From: Antennarius striatus
Lineage: Eukaryota; Chordata; Actinopteri; Lophiiformes; Antennariidae
Direction of reading: 5' to 3'
Assembly (NCBI RefSeq): GCF_040054535.1
Contig: NC_090794.1
Span: 5,447,001 to 5,511,000, forward strand
DNA: 64,000 bases
Notes under the pieces: model-generated
What the model was told of the DNA's origin: nothing
Database searches by the model: none
What the model saw: only the letters and a program-made list of their open reading frames with translations
Program-made: the position numbers and the translations under genes
Shown here: in pieces, positions 14,071 through 27,167 of the stretch
How positions within the stretch are numbered: position 1 is the first letter of the stretch
Layout: every line of letters starts with the position of its first letter

Positions 14071-16555
14071 AGACAGCTGAGATTCCACCCCACCCTCCTC
14101 ATCCCCATTCCCTACACACCTACTTCAGCTGTAACCTCTTTCCTCCACTCCTGCTGTTCTCTGTTGCTCTGCTGCTGTTTATGGGATGACTGACAGAGAA
14201 ACTGAAAACCCGTCAGATGGCAGTTTTGTGCTGTAACCACTTCTGGTCTGCTTGCAGCTCGGTGTTACGGCGGACTGTGCAGCGGCACAGCCCTGCTTAG
14301 CTGAAAGCCGACAGTGCAGATACACAACGAGCACGGAAACAAAAGCCTGAATGGGATCCTGAGGGCTGTGGACAAAGACAGGACTCCACTGTGTGCTTCT
14401 GTAACAGACAGAGACAACATTCCTTATCTGGTAAAAGTCTTGGGAACAGACGGACAGAGACATGTGTTCCAAAGACAAACGTCAAAGACAAGCGCTCAAA
14501 GGTCTTGGCAGGACTTGCATCGCCGCGACAACTGGGCCACAGACGCTGGAAGTGTTTTGGCTGGAGTAAAAGGCCGAGATTGCGTTGAGGAGGGCGCACA
14601 GTGAGATTCTGCAGATTGGGATCTGAACATTTCGGTTTACATGGACTGTTGGTTTGACATCAACCAAAAGAACATTGTCACATACTGTAAGAGTTAAATT
14701 AAGTAATTATTATTTCAAGTGTTCCAAGTGTAGCTTTAAGCTACTGCACCCCAATTCCATAATATATACAAACTCTAAAGAAACTTCATACATACTGGAA
14801 CAAATCTGTATTGATTCATGAGTTTGCAGTGGATGTACGTACGTTATTATCTCACCAACAATGCACAAATGCAACAATACCAAATATTAAAATAACTATT
14901 ACCTGCTATTGTTAATCTCTTTGTTAAGGTTAATTCACATTACACAGTCACGGCATGGAAGAAATCAGCTGGAATGAAAACAGTACATGTCAGTGGACGT
15001 ATGTGAATACCATTTCTTGCAACTAAATTTTTTACAGTGTACAAAAAGGCTGTTTCTAGAGAAAGCCAGGAGAAGAAGTATTGAACCTTGTATTTAACTA
15101 AAAGTACTTATACAACACAGTATAGTATACATGATGAAAGAAAGAAAAATTAGTAGCAAAAATGGCTCTCAAATAAATTTACAACATGGTGTATAGAATA
15201 GCACCAAATGGAAATACTCAAGATTTGAACCTACGGCAACTATAGGGAGGATGAATGTCTGACACTCAGCAACAGAATAATGCTAACTGGTGCAGCCACT
15301 ATTGCTGTGTTACACTTCGTTTACACATTTATGAAGCAGCTTTTCACGGTCAAAGCACAGACTCAAACTCCTTTAAAAGTGAATGTAAACTTCACCCCAG
15401 TGGCTGCTGGGAGAGTGTGGGAGAGGGGAGGGGTCATGAATGAGGAGAACGACGGCTATTTGAAGCCACTTGACTCCATCTCTCCCTGCTCGCTTGCAGC
15501 TGTCAACGACAACTGCTCTTCAAGGCAGTGAACACACACACATACACACACACACGCACAAACACACACACACATACACATTATTATTATTATTACTTAG
15601 GGAACTATAATCTGGGAGTCTTTATTGAGGGTCCATCTCATCTCTAGTTGGGTGGAGAAGAGGCAGGAATTTCAACGCAAATTTAAGAAGAGTCATCCCC
15701 ATCCCCACAGAAAAATTGGACAGCAAATACATCATGTCCTATTATTCCACCTTCCAGTCAGCCAACATAGCATTATCAGTTTTCTGAATTTCAATTTTCC
15801 AGTTAAAAATAAATGATCTGCTGAATTTCAGATTCCTTTGGATGGACCAGGAAAACTGTCCCCAAAAAATACAAAAGTCCTCGCATCAGAGGCATTTTGT
15901 CAGTAGGATCCTTACATTTACTGAAGCAGCAACACCGACAAACATTATGAGGACATATAGTGCAAGCTGGATGCTGTCAAACTGGGACAACTGGTCTGGT
16001 ATAAGTGACGGGAGTAGGACACAAACTGTAGTCAAAGTATGCAACTGAGCTTTCATTTGTATACTTACCAGGACCAATGCCAATATATGGTATTTAAAAA
16101 AGAGAGATATTAGGAAGCTACAAAAAACACCAAATAATAATGATACTATCATAATTTTTAACAATAATCAATAACAAATCTGCCTTCTGCAGCTTCTGAA
16201 TTATGTAACTTCTGTCCGTATGTCATGGAATATTATCCAAAGAAACTAAAAAAACATTTCCAACGAGTCAAAGGCATGTATTGCATAACTTCATGCTTTT
16301 AAAACTTATATTTACTATTAAGTATTTAATGAGTTTCAAATAAAAAGAAACAGTAATGTGACTTTCCTTATTTTAAGTCCTGTGGCTTTTGTGTAGTTAT
16401 AAAACTACTTGTTTGGTTTTAGGCTTCAAAGCAAATGGGATGTGCTTGGGAAACAAGATCGGGTTAAATTTCATATCCTTTGATTGCATTTTCTGAGACC
16501 TAAGACAAATATATTACAGAGGTTAGCTTAAGGGGTACGAAAAAATGAAATTGAT
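14071..16555 (+). other. vgll2 3'UTR and downstream intergenic DNA
   Basis: No further coding exon was found. The first several hundred bases are probably vgll2 3'UTR. Candidate AATAAA signals occur at 15172-15177 and near 15808, neither confirmed. An (AC)n-type tract lies at 15531-15574. The rest is unremarkable AT-rich sequence. Confidence 0.45.
15531..15574. repeat. interrupted (CA)n microsatellite
   Basis: CA units with TA and GC interruptions, followed by a short (TTA)n run. Confidence 0.85.
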
Positions 16556-16563
16556 GTTTAGTT

Positions 16564-17504
16564 CAGTGACGTACGGTCAGGGGAGGCTGGTGAGGCACGG
16601 CCTCAGCTGCCATCATGAAAGAAAAAAATTGGAAAATGGAAGAAATAAATTAAATGGTTATATTTATCCAGTGATGTTTATTATATAGTTATTTTCCAGT
16701 TAACGTCACCAATTTTACATTATTTTTACTCAAAATTGCTGAATTTTCACATTTACCGCTGAAATACTAAGAAGACACCTATACACCTGTATAGCATACT
16801 AGCTGTGCTGGTATGCTATTCAGTGAGACCATAATGCTATCCCTCTATATTAATGCGTCGCTATTACGTCGCTATTGTTCAAACACGTTTGCTCTATGAA
16901 CTAAATTTCCATAGTTTAGCTAATGTATATAATGTACAGTGTTTTTTTGTCAACAACTGTATCTGTGTAACATTTTTCTTGAGTTGAGTGGTCCTGAAAC
17001 TGCTGGGAAAAAGTGCGTCAGGCACGCAGTTCTTGTGCCTCATGGTAGGGGGCGCTGGTGATCTCAGGGATTCAGGTGAGAATTCTTCTTCCTCGGCCGT
17101 ATAAGAAGTGAATGCAAACTACAATCTATAGCCAGCGAGTCAAGTGCAACCATTCATTTGTTCTCCGCTCGCCTTGCCTTACTATAAAAATGGAGGATTA
17201 CATATCTCAACTCAAAATTTGTTCGTTGCTTTTTTTCAGAAAGAGCTGTGCATTGACTTCATTTATAAGTAAACATAACATATTTAAAAAAATATGTAGG
17301 TAACAACAAGTTTTTTTAATCAAATGTGTTTCTTTGTGTCTTACAGATTGTATGTGTAAACAATTCTGCTATGAGACTTTAAAAATAACCCACTTATTAA
17401 ATGGTGAATAAGCGACACTGTAGGTTCATATGTTTGCAAACATCTCCATCTGATAATGATGAAGTCAGTGCTTCACCAGCCATGAAACTCACCGCATGTC
17501 ACTG
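16564..17504 (+). mobile_element. non-autonomous hAT-type DNA transposon
   Basis: The left end reads CAGTGACGTACGGT and the right end, inverted, CAGTGACATGCGGT. Further inside, GCTGGTGAGGCAC on the left is matched by GCTGGTGAAGCAC inverted on the right. Both ends abut the identical octamer GTTTAGTT (16556-16563 and 17505-17512), an exact 8-bp target-site duplication, which is diagnostic for the hAT superfamily. At 941 bp it has no transposase frame, so it is a deletion derivative or MITE. Inside it, 17042-17055 resembles the CTCF core (tail YAGRKGGCRC matched). Confidence 0.85.
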
Positions 17505-17512
17505 GTTTAGTT

Positions 17513-18122
17513 CACTTCACATGGCACACAAACACTGATTTTTCAAGGCAGAAGTCGAGTGTTTGACCCATCCACCTCTCCACTTCTTTTTTTTCTTTTT
17601 GACATCTCTATCATTCTACAGGTTGCATTAAGCCAGATGTAAAAAGAACAAAACATGGCTTTTGACATTATGAATTTATGAATAAATAAATAAATAAATA
17701 AATAAATAAATACAATGGCTCAATTTCTGAAGCCGGGCTTCTTCTTGTACAACCAGCAAGCAAGAAACTGGCACTGGAAGGATGAAATATGTTTTACATT
17801 TTATTCATATTTGTTTTCACATTGCATCACTGCCCTGTTTCAGCATCTAATTTAAATCATTTAATTATTCTACTGAATAAATTTTATAACCCAAACAAAA
17901 ACAATTACATATGTAGCATACTTTAGTATTTAACCTAATCCTAATTTTCCTCCTTGTGTTGTTCCCTAAATTTACAGATGTTGACGGTAATGCCTTGATG
18001 AGCTGCTGTTACACTGCAGTAAAGAATCTGCCTCTGTCTTAGGCCAGTTGCACAGTTTTGAAAGATCAGTGTGGTTTGCATGCATTTATCAGGTATTAAC
18101 CAATCCAGGTTTAATAAATCTA
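17513..18122. other. intergenic DNA
   Basis: No gene seen. A (TAAA)n tract lies at about 17680-17712; otherwise AT-rich unique-looking sequence. Confidence 0.5.
17680..17712. repeat. (AAAT)n microsatellite
   Basis: Eight AAAT units. Confidence 0.9.
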
Positions 18123-18124
18123 TA

Positions 18125-18806
18125 CAGGTAGTCCTCAAGATAGGAACACCCAATTTACGAACATTCACAGATACGAGTCGTTACATTCCATCACTGTAGT
18201 TCCTCTTTCTGCAGCGACCCCCACATACACACATCTCCAACACTCATCTTCTCCACCTGGTTGTTATACGTGCCTCTGTGTGCATCTCAGCACATTAGGC
18301 TTTCGTACCTTGGATACTTAACCATTTTTGCTGATAAAGCAAAAGCTAGTGCTATTAGTACAGTAGTAACTTTAGATATGAGCTGCTTAACACACGTTTT
18401 GTTTTTTGAGATATAAGCCACTTCTCTGTCCATAATTTTTTTTAGACATACGAGGAAAACCCGGAGATGAGAGCATGCTTTGTATCACCAATGCTATTTG
18501 GCGGATGGATACGACATCAGCTGAGATACATCTTATTTTTGTTTGCAGAGTAAAGACGATTTGGTCTAAAGGTAAGTTACATTACAGTTTTACAGTATTA
18601 TATTACATTTATGTGTTGATGTTATGTCCTGTTATTGTTTTTGGTAAGTATTAGGGAGTAGTACGTTCTTATTTACATTAGTAAATTAAATGATCTCAAA
18701 TACCGATTATAGATTGAAATTTAATAAATAACAACTTCCGAACAATTCAGCTTATGAACAATCTCAGAACAAATTGTGTTGACAATTGTAGGTTGAAAAC
18801 TTCCTG
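18125..18806 (+). mobile_element. pogo/Tigger-like DNA transposon remnant, copy 1
   Basis: The left end is CAGGTAGTCCTCAAGATAGG preceded by TA, followed by 'aatttacgaacattc...gatacgag'. The right end, inverted, is CAGGAAGTTTTCAACC with 'cttatgaac' and 'cttccgaac' motifs close by. The internal block (gcagcgacc...ctccaacactcatct...taccttggatactt) matches the elements at 27168-28132 and 47373-47615. TA flank and terminal sequence fit the Tc1/mariner superfamily, pogo/Tigger branch. Non-coding and diverged. Confidence 0.65.
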
Positions 18807-19036
18807 CACTTCCTGGAAATCCAAAATAGCTGCATTTGTCGGGATAATTTACATTCATGCATGTGAATCATCTGGACAAAAGGAAAAAAAGCATATCACT
18901 ACATCATGGATAGGTTACATCAAATATGAAGATCACAGCTATGCTTCTGAACCCAGGAAAAACCTAATCAGAAACCGCTGTAAACATTGTTGTTCATGGG
19001 CACCTGCTTAAAATAAAAAATAAAAAATAATAATCC

Positions 19037-19076
19037 CTGAGAGAGAGAAAGAGAGAGAGACACAGAGAGAGAGAGA
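19037..19076. repeat. (GA)n microsatellite
   Basis: Interrupted GA tract. Confidence 0.85.
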
Positions 19077-20266
19077 TGATGAAAATTTTGCAGTCAATCA
19101 AAAAAAAAAGACCATTTCAGCCATCTGCTCTGTTTCTCAGAAGCTCCACTGCCTGTGCGTAAACTTTGTGCAGCTGAGAGCTAGACAGCTGTAGATTAAT
19201 ACCAGCTTCTGACCGAGTGATGACGGACGAGAGAGAGGTGGAGGAGTCCGTTCTTCCTCTATTGCTGTCAATAATATGTCTTCTGTCTTTTGTTTCTCTC
19301 TCTAAAAAAAAAAAAAGCGAGTTAACGCGGCTCTCAAACAGCAGAATAGGGAGGTTTGGAGGTAATTGTGTGAAACACAGGGCTGGGGTTAAGGACAAGA
19401 TGTGTCCTTCAATTACAGAGAGATGAGTGAATTAATTAATTTAAATTGTAGATTCTAAATACATCTGATTAACTGAAGTGCTTTCTTTGTGCTAATTTAG
19501 ATTTTTTGTATTACTGATGAATAAGGATTCACAGGACGTTCACGTTATAGATCATCAAACAGGGCAGGATCATTTTTAAACACAGTGACAGCAGTAGTAT
19601 TTTTTTTCCGATACAAGAATCTTGAATTCTTGTCTTTTCTTCATCAGATATTTGCAAATGTGTACTTTGTCTGTGCTGAAGCACAATTTTGTGACTTTTC
19701 TTTACGCAAGACCTTCCATTTTCTGGATCTTTATCCTTAAACTCCATGATATTTTAGATACAAATATTGAATGTTTTGCTCCACCGAACTCACGTCAAAA
19801 CTTCGGTTTAGTTATTTTGCAGATTCAGTTTGTGAAAATAAGGTCTAATCAACAATCAATCACATTGAAATTAAAATGAGCTGGACCATCATAAGCTCCT
19901 GCTAGTGATGTGATGTATTTACGAATGCATCAGTCATTTTAATCCGTCACTTTATCTATAAATCCATATATAAAAAAATGAATTTAATTAACTTTCTTCA
20001 CATGCTTTATTCTTTTGAATTCAGATTTAACTTCTTGTCATTCGCTACTGCAGAAATGCAGCTCCCCCCAAGGGATCAATGGTTTCATTTCACCACTGTT
20101 CCACTCATCTCTCTGCTCATGTCCGCCCCTCGAAACTCCTCATAGTCGGCCGAGGAATGTGAACCCTGTTAATGCCACTGAGCACCAGAGATTCGTGCTA
20201 CTACATTCATTACAACACATTCATTCCCAGTCAAATCAGCTGCCAATCACACACACCAACGCACGC

Positions 20267-20303
20267 ATGCACGCACGCACGCACACACACACACACACAC
20301 ACA
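20267..20303. repeat. (CA)n microsatellite
   Basis: GCAC-rich start followed by a pure CA tract. Confidence 0.85.
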
Positions 20304-22642
20304 GGGTGTGGGGTTATCTCATCAGAATCATAATATACATAAAGTATTTTTATCATGCATTTTGTGACTTCTTTTTCATTCTAATTTTTTCTAATTGTGA
20401 TCAGGTTTCAGACTGAAAGCTCATAAATATTCTGTTTCAAAATGTCTGATTTCCATTAAACATTTCTACACAAATCATATTTGTATGTAGTAAACTGAGG
20501 CCTTAAATATGTCAGAAGACCTGCTGGACTTGAAAGACACTGCAGCTGACGGTAAAAGGAGATTATTCAGAGTCCACCAGAGGTCCTTAATGTTTAATCT
20601 TAAATTGTTCAGAACATACTCAGCCTAACGATGCGAGCCTGAATGATTACCTGATCCTTGAACACCTACCACAGGAAACTACTGGAAAGATTTGTGGTAT
20701 ATTCCTGTTAGATTGATCATGCCCACTGTACAATACGTGATCAGTGTTGTATTTCTCAACCATCAACAACATACTACTGATTAACTGACGTGGCGGTGAA
20801 TGATGTGGCTCCTTGGAGTTTGTATGTATGGATGAGACAAGCGACCACCACTTCTACCAATACATTAAAAAAAGAAAAGAAAGTTCAAGTGTGGACTTAT
20901 ACTGAATCAAACACACCACAAAGATCTAGTCTGGTGAGATGGGAGATCTCTCAACACCTAAATCTACCATGGAACCACCGCCAGTAGCCCACCCAAACCA
21001 GAGAACACGGATTACATCATCCAACAGCAGCATCAAGAGGACACAGGGCAAGAGGCCTGTAGGAGAGGGGCAGACCCGTCAACTGGAGGATGTAATGTTG
21101 GTTTGCTTCTATAGTTTTATCTGTAAAGTGAAATGCTGCTCAGGTAACAAGTGAAGGAGATGACACACTTTCGCACTCGTGAAAAAACCCAAAATGTATT
21201 ACATCAAATCAGAGCACAACATTTATTGATATAAAGTTCCACAACATCCTTTATCGACAACTTCCTGGCATAGAGAAGCTAAGCATTTGTAATAAAGCAT
21301 CCATTGTTATTCTTGTTCTTTTTAGCTTATTGTTTTGGTTTTCCGCCACATGAATCATTCCCATCGCTTTCATCCACCGTGTTTCCAGCAGCAGGCAGCT
21401 GTTGTCGGCACAAACGCTCCTTCTTGTCTTAAAACCAGCAGCTTAAAGCAACAAGTTCAGGCCTGCTCTGGAGTGGAGCGTTTGGGGAAAGGAAAACCAA
21501 TACACAACTATATGTGTACAGTATATTGAGTGCAACAGTTTACAAAACCTGATCCTGGAATTTAGTATTTGATCATCGTGTGCTGACAATAAATATATCT
21601 GAGAAGACCTGAGGATCTGACATGGAATTAGATCTTTTAAAATATTTGTTGTAAAGTTCAAAGGAAGCAATCAATATAACAATATTAATGGAATGTAATT
21701 TATAGGGAGATGACAAAAGGACCAAGGTGTAATGATTGCATGTATGTATTTCATAAACTGTCATTTATGCATCAAACTAAAATCAAAACTCACTTCTCCA
21801 AGTGGCTGCTAACATTTTTATTCCACTCCAGTATTTTTCAGCCTATCACTCTGAGCTACTTAAAAGTTTTGTGGTATTCCCAATGATGTTTCCCTTAAGT
21901 CTGATGGATGATATTATTTGTGTTTAAAAATAAAAAAGAAAGCATCCATGAACTACCTTTAAATCTGAAACCACACCCGACGCTCGGCCTCCATCCTCCA
22001 ACCTATGATGTCTGTGGTCAGGGCACATCAGCACTAAGTGACAATATCAGATTTCCCCTCCCTCGACGACTGTTTACAAGAGAGATGGAGCGGAACAGCC
22101 CTTTAACATGGCAGAGTGAATCCTTCTGCTCTGTTCTGCAGCATTCTCCACATTTCTATTTTCACTTTGCTACATTTCTGTGGTGAGAACAAAGAGGCAA
22201 AGGAAAGAGGTAGAGAATGATGGATGTCGTTGTAAACTACTCAGGGAAACCTAGAGAAAGACAATAAGAGAGCTCTGATACGACATATGAGGGCCATTTA
22301 TACCATTAAACCTTTAACAAACAACATTGACGCACAAATTTATTATGAATTATTAATAAATTACCCCAACACAACAATCTTAATAAAAAACCTATAAAAA
22401 TGGTATGGAGAAACATTATCATTTATTCAATTTTCAATTATGTTATCGTTTAAAATTTCAGCAGATACTGCAACAATGCATAGTTCTTCTTCTTTTTTTT
22501 TTTTTTACAAATATAAAAACTGCAGCAACGTGTTCACATAGAGATTTACAGCATTGTTTACATAAGAGATTTATGAGAGAAAAATATGGGGAAAATGCTG
22601 GTAAAAAACTAACAAAACAACTTTGTTTCCGTTCCAGTAGCA

Positions 22643-22656
22643 GCGCCCTCTAGTGG
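22643..22656 (-). promoter_or_regulatory. candidate CTCF-binding motif
   Basis: The + strand reads GCGCCCTCTAGTGG; its complement CCACTAGAGGGCGC matches every position of the vertebrate CTCF core consensus CCASYAGRKGGCRC. It lies directly beside the long (CA)n tract at 22663. The position between vgll2 and plg would suit an insulator between two unrelated genes. Occupancy cannot be judged from sequence. Confidence 0.45.
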
Positions 22657-22661
22657 CTGAA

Positions 22662-22762
<101 letters not shown>

Positions 22763-24457
22763 CACACCTTTTCAGATCTGATGTTGTAGAAATGTTTCCT
22801 GGCTGCTCAGTAAAAAAAATAAAAAATCGACCAACCTTCACTTTCATTACCTCATCTGTGACGAGTAGATAAACATCGTGGTGAGGTACATGATGTTATT
22901 GCTAACTGTTCAGGCTTTTAAATTCCTTTAAATATGATTTTTTTTTTTTTTTTAAGAAAATGTCTATGGAAAACATTGCCACAATCAGCCGCTCCAATCC
23001 AAAAATATCAACCTTTAACAGTAACACCAGTATCTCAATCCAACACCAACAATCACAAGTTATGACTGTGGGCATATTGGACAGCCATTATGGAGAAAAA
23101 GTCATGAAATTACGTCTTTGTCAGACAGACGCCACAACTCATAAAGCCATAAGTGCATTACAATCATTTAAAAGTTGATACACTGGTCATGAGCCCACAA
23201 TAAAACTAGTAAATGTGTTCTCCATTTAAATGACGGCCACAGTAGAAACACAGCTGTGATTCTAGTCATCCAGGCTCTAACTGCTAGAACTGTCAGCTGC
23301 AGGTTTAAACAAATCCTGGTGCTGAGCTCACATTGATTGACTTTAACTGAGATTTGTTTACCTCCCACGTGGTTGATTTGCATTTGTTTCAATTGGAAGT
23401 GAAGCGGAAAGTAACAACATGGATGTTCATGCAAATGCAAAAAAAAAAGTCCAAATATTGTAGCGCTGCAGAACGGTAATTTTATTTCACAAAGTCTTCA
23501 GGACTGTAGACAATATCTGATGTGGAGGATGCACCCAATGGACAGGGTGAACAGGGCAGGGCAAATACAGCCGTTTAAATTTAGCCAAGTTGTGAAATAT
23601 ATATATGAACTGGTGTTTTCACACAGTTCCTTTCTTCTTTCAATTTCCTTTCTCCTTTCAAGCTGTGGCAGCAACCTCAGCAACATTACCAAGATATTGA
23701 ACTCCCACCAGACTCCACAACATTCACTAGATTAATATTTAACTTTGTATCACGCATTTTATGAAAATTGACAAATTAGCTCATCACCACAACCTTTTTT
23801 TTTAACTTCAATGTATGTTTTCCTGTTGGCAATGTTTTGTGTGTCCAGAAAAGTCGTAAACTTGTAATTGTCAATCCCATTCCTTGTGCTGATGGTGTGG
23901 AGATTATCAACTCCACCTATAATTCAGTACATATTACTAGATGTGCTAGTTTAATTTAAAAAAAAAAAATCATGCTATGCTTCCTGGAGCTCAGCAGTTT
24001 GAAAGCTCACACCCTCACTACTACCCATTTACTATCCTCTATTTTATACTATCAGATGCTGCTTTGGACTCATCTGACAGCTTTCACACCAGCCTGAAAG
24101 AACAACTCTACGCACCCTAAACAAACATTGGGTGTGGATGTACCCCACTTAGACATGAGCCAAACATACCAACACCGTGTTTTCTCACATTCGTGCCAAT
24201 TTCATTCCCACAAACCAGAGGCCAGTCAGTCCTCACTCAACCCAGCTGCTTGTGTGCTTCCTAGAGGCAGAACTTCTGCCAACATTACATTTACAAATCT
24301 TATCTGGGACGGAGATAGTTTCCATCAAGCAGTAGAATTTTATTTTTAAGAGAACAGAAAGACATCCTGTCTGAGCGGCCACCTGTCAGGGAGGTTATTT
24401 TATTAGTAGGGAAAATATAACACAGATATGAGGCAAACTGCAAGACTGCTGTGTGTG

Positions 24458-24500
<43 letters not shown>
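24458..24500. repeat. (GA)n microsatellite
   Basis: About 20 uninterrupted GA units. Confidence 0.95.
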
Positions 24501-24504
<4 letters not shown>

Positions 24505-24748
24505 CTTCCTCAATAGTCAGATTATGTATCTGTTCTTTCAAATGTCAACAGAGAGCCCACCATGTCTCAGCACAGACCTCCAAACAACTGGGAGGTAACA
24601 CTAAATAAACACAGACTTACCTGGCCAGGTAACCTGAGAGGAGGCACACCTTGACCCCACTCCTCCATAACCATCCTCCCCCTGCACCACCACACCATTT
24701 CCTGCCTGAGTCCAACAAGCATTAACAAACACAATGGGACACCTCAGG

Positions 24749-24751
24749 GTG

Positions 24752-24841
<90 letters not shown>
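24749..24841. repeat. (TG)n microsatellite
   Basis: About 44 TG units flanked by CGTG units at both ends. Confidence 0.97.
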
Positions 24842-24842
<1 letters not shown>

Positions 24843-25544
24843 GAGTTAATGAAGCTGAGGTAGAGAAAAGTAGGAGAGAGAAAGGAGAGAAAGACAGACA
24901 GGGGTACGAAGAGTGATTGGTGAGGTGTGAAGACGAGCGAATCAGGATGGATAAGTGAACTATGGATGTGGGAAGAAGAAAAGGAAAAAAAAGTCTGGTT
25001 GAAAAGGAGCTTTAACAGATTTGCTCCCTCTTTTGAGTCCACAGGACGGGGACAGCCGTCGCCCAAGGGTTAGAGATCAGAGGGAGATTTGTTCGAGTTC
25101 TGCAATCCCACAACCTGGATGGAATGTCTGAGTTAGTGATTAGAGAGCTGTGATCTTTAAATAATTTTAAATAACATACAGATGTGCCAATTCTGGATTT
25201 TTAGTTAGGTTTGTATGCAAAAATAAAGATTTCCCTTGTCAGCCCAGACTGAACGTCCATGAGGAACATGAACAATTTGAGGGAGGAAAGATGAAAGAGC
25301 ATGCGCAAGTAAAAGCTGATGTTTTTCAGCTTTTACTGGTGCATGACTTCATGCAAACACTATTGAACAATAATCAGATTGTCTACAGCCACATTTTGTA
25401 TCTTCTCACCTGAGAGGGTGGAATCTGATTCTTATATTGGACAAGATACAGGAACAAAAACAAAGAAGAACAAAAGCAATTGTATTCGTTGGTTAACACG
25501 AATCAGACACTTTATAACTTGGTTTTACACCAATCCTCTTAATG

Positions 25545-25600
25545 TGCTTCCAATTGCCCCTTGGGGACTAATAAAGTTTTTTGAATATGAATTTGAATAA
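25545..25600 (+). repeat. LINE-like 3' end fragment
   Basis: The phrase TTGCCCCTTGGGGACTAATA followed by AAAGTTTTTTGAATATGAAT is the typical 3' end of teleost CR1/Rex1-like or L2-like retroposons ('cccttggggattaataaagt...tgaat'). A related end at 53278-53310 precedes a tetranucleotide array. Confidence 0.5.
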
Positions 25601-26284
25601 CTTGGTCAAAGCATATTTTAAGGTTCAAAGTATATTTGAAGTACTGTATATTTACCCCAGAAATTTAGTTTAGGAGTTATATGTAGAAATAAAAAATGTC
25701 TTACAAATTGGGAATAGTGTACATAAATAAATATAGTTAATAAAAGAGGGAGTGCTGTGCTCCTGCTTACAAGCACAATTCCCAGAGAATACAAGTAAAT
25801 GTTACAGTAAATAAAGAACTGAAAATTTCTCCCTTTAAACAATGTATAAGAAAGTCAGAGAACTTGGTCGCTGCACTGTGTTCGCTCTGCACGTATCAGT
25901 CTCCATCAACCCAAACCTGAAGCCTGAAGTTTAACACTGAGGTTCAGTCTCTCTGAGTCTGGTGTGGAGTGTGGGAGAACAGGTGGGCATAGTTTCTGTC
26001 AAGCAGAGAGAGATTGATGGAGTGGGGCAGACCGCTGACCGGGGGTATTCGCTTACAGTAAGGCAGCAACAGAGACAGCTGGACTCTGTACATCGGACTC
26101 TGTGTGGGCAAGTGTGCATATTTGTACTGTATATGGTCAGTATGGAGATGCATTGTCTTCTCCCCGACACCGCAGTAGATATGAATCAATGAGAACAGTA
26201 GAATACTCTATGCCAAAGCAACACTTAAATACAGGGACATCAACAGGGATATTTAACACCGTCTGGCAACATTATATGTTTTTT

Positions 26285-26324
26285 TTCTGTTGTCCTTTTT
26301 TGGTTTTTAAAAAGGACAACAGAA
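26285..26324. repeat. perfect 16-bp inverted repeat (hairpin)
   Basis: Left arm TTCTGTTGTCCTTTTT (26285-26300), 8-nt loop, right arm AAAAAGGACAACAGAA (26309-26324). It lies about 140 bp before an RTE-derived element. Confidence 0.8.
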
Positions 26325-26465
26325 GAAAATAAATAAATGTGTATGGAGCAGTCAGCATATTCCTCACTAGTAGGCTATGCGAACGTTATGTCATTGTATG
26401 GTGGTATTGTATGGTGGTGGTACTTATACTGTATAATGAAACGTAGCCGCAACATGGCACAAGCC

Positions 26466-26992
26466 AGTGTCTTATTGTGCCGGTCCCAAGCCCGGATAAA
26501 TACAGAGGGTTGTGTCAGGAAGGGCATCGGATATAAAACTTTTGCCAAATCAAACATGCAAGTCAAATCTATGACCATACCAGATCGGTCAAGGCCCGGG
26601 TTAACAATGACCGCCATCAGTGATGTTCACCCACAGGGTGCTGGTGGAAATTGGACTGCTGGTCGAAGAAGGAGAGGAGGGAAGTGTGTTTGTAGGAAGA
26701 GAGAGAAGAGGAATGCCAAGAGTAAAAGACTGAGAGTAGGGATGTTGAATGTTGGAATGATGCTGACTTTTGAACTGCCAGGCAGGAGGCCTAGAGGAAG
26801 ACCAAAGAGGAGGTTTATGGATCTAGTGAAAGAGGACATGAAGGTAGTTGGTGTGAGAGAAGAGGATGCAGGAGACAGGGTTAGATGGAGGAAACTGAGT
26901 CACTGTGGCAACCCCTGAAGGAGAAAACCGAAAGGAGAAGACTATAATGACAATAAATCATTTCATTCATTCATTCATTAAAATGAATAAAT
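26466..26992 (+). mobile_element. internally deleted RTE-type LINE
   Basis: The first part reads as the 5' region common to teleost RTE elements (ccggtcccaagcccggataa, gtcaggaagggcatcgga, the 'gggttaacaatgaccgcca' block) and runs into a frame with RLRVGMLNVGMM, the start of the endonuclease. It then jumps straight to the C-terminal end of the element: PGRRPRGRPKRRFMDLVKED and EDAGDRVRWRKLSHCGNP. It ends with the RTE 3' end (gcaaccccTGAAGGagaa..ccgaaaggagaa) and an ATTC tail at about 26961-26988. The reverse transcriptase and most of the endonuclease are missing. The junction at about 26760 keeps one reading frame (open from 26337 to 26918), but this is a dead element, not a host gene. Confidence 0.8.
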
Positions 26993-27167
26993 AAACAAAG
27001 GTAGCTGCACATTGTTAGATTATATTCATACTTGAATTTAGACCTGATGTAACATGAAACATTCTGTGGTAATCCTCAGTCTTAGTGGTAATGTCGTAAA
27101 TCAGACAACTCATCAGTCAACAAGGCACTGCATTCACTATAAATTGATATAATAAAAAATTATTATA

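Larger units (their letters stand above)
18807..22642. other. gene-poor intergenic DNA
   Basis: No exon with plausible splice sites or recognisable protein was found on either strand. Short open frames (for example 20015-20416 and 20939-21154) show no family motif. Two simple repeats are listed separately. Confidence 0.5.

Noticed and set aside
14314-14604. 96-codon + strand frame after vgll2
   Set aside because: Lies in the expected 3'UTR, overlapped by open frames on the other strand; no conserved motif.
26337-26918. 193-codon open frame as a host gene
   Set aside because: Its latter two thirds are RTE LINE sequence joined by a deletion, and the first third has no family match or good start context.
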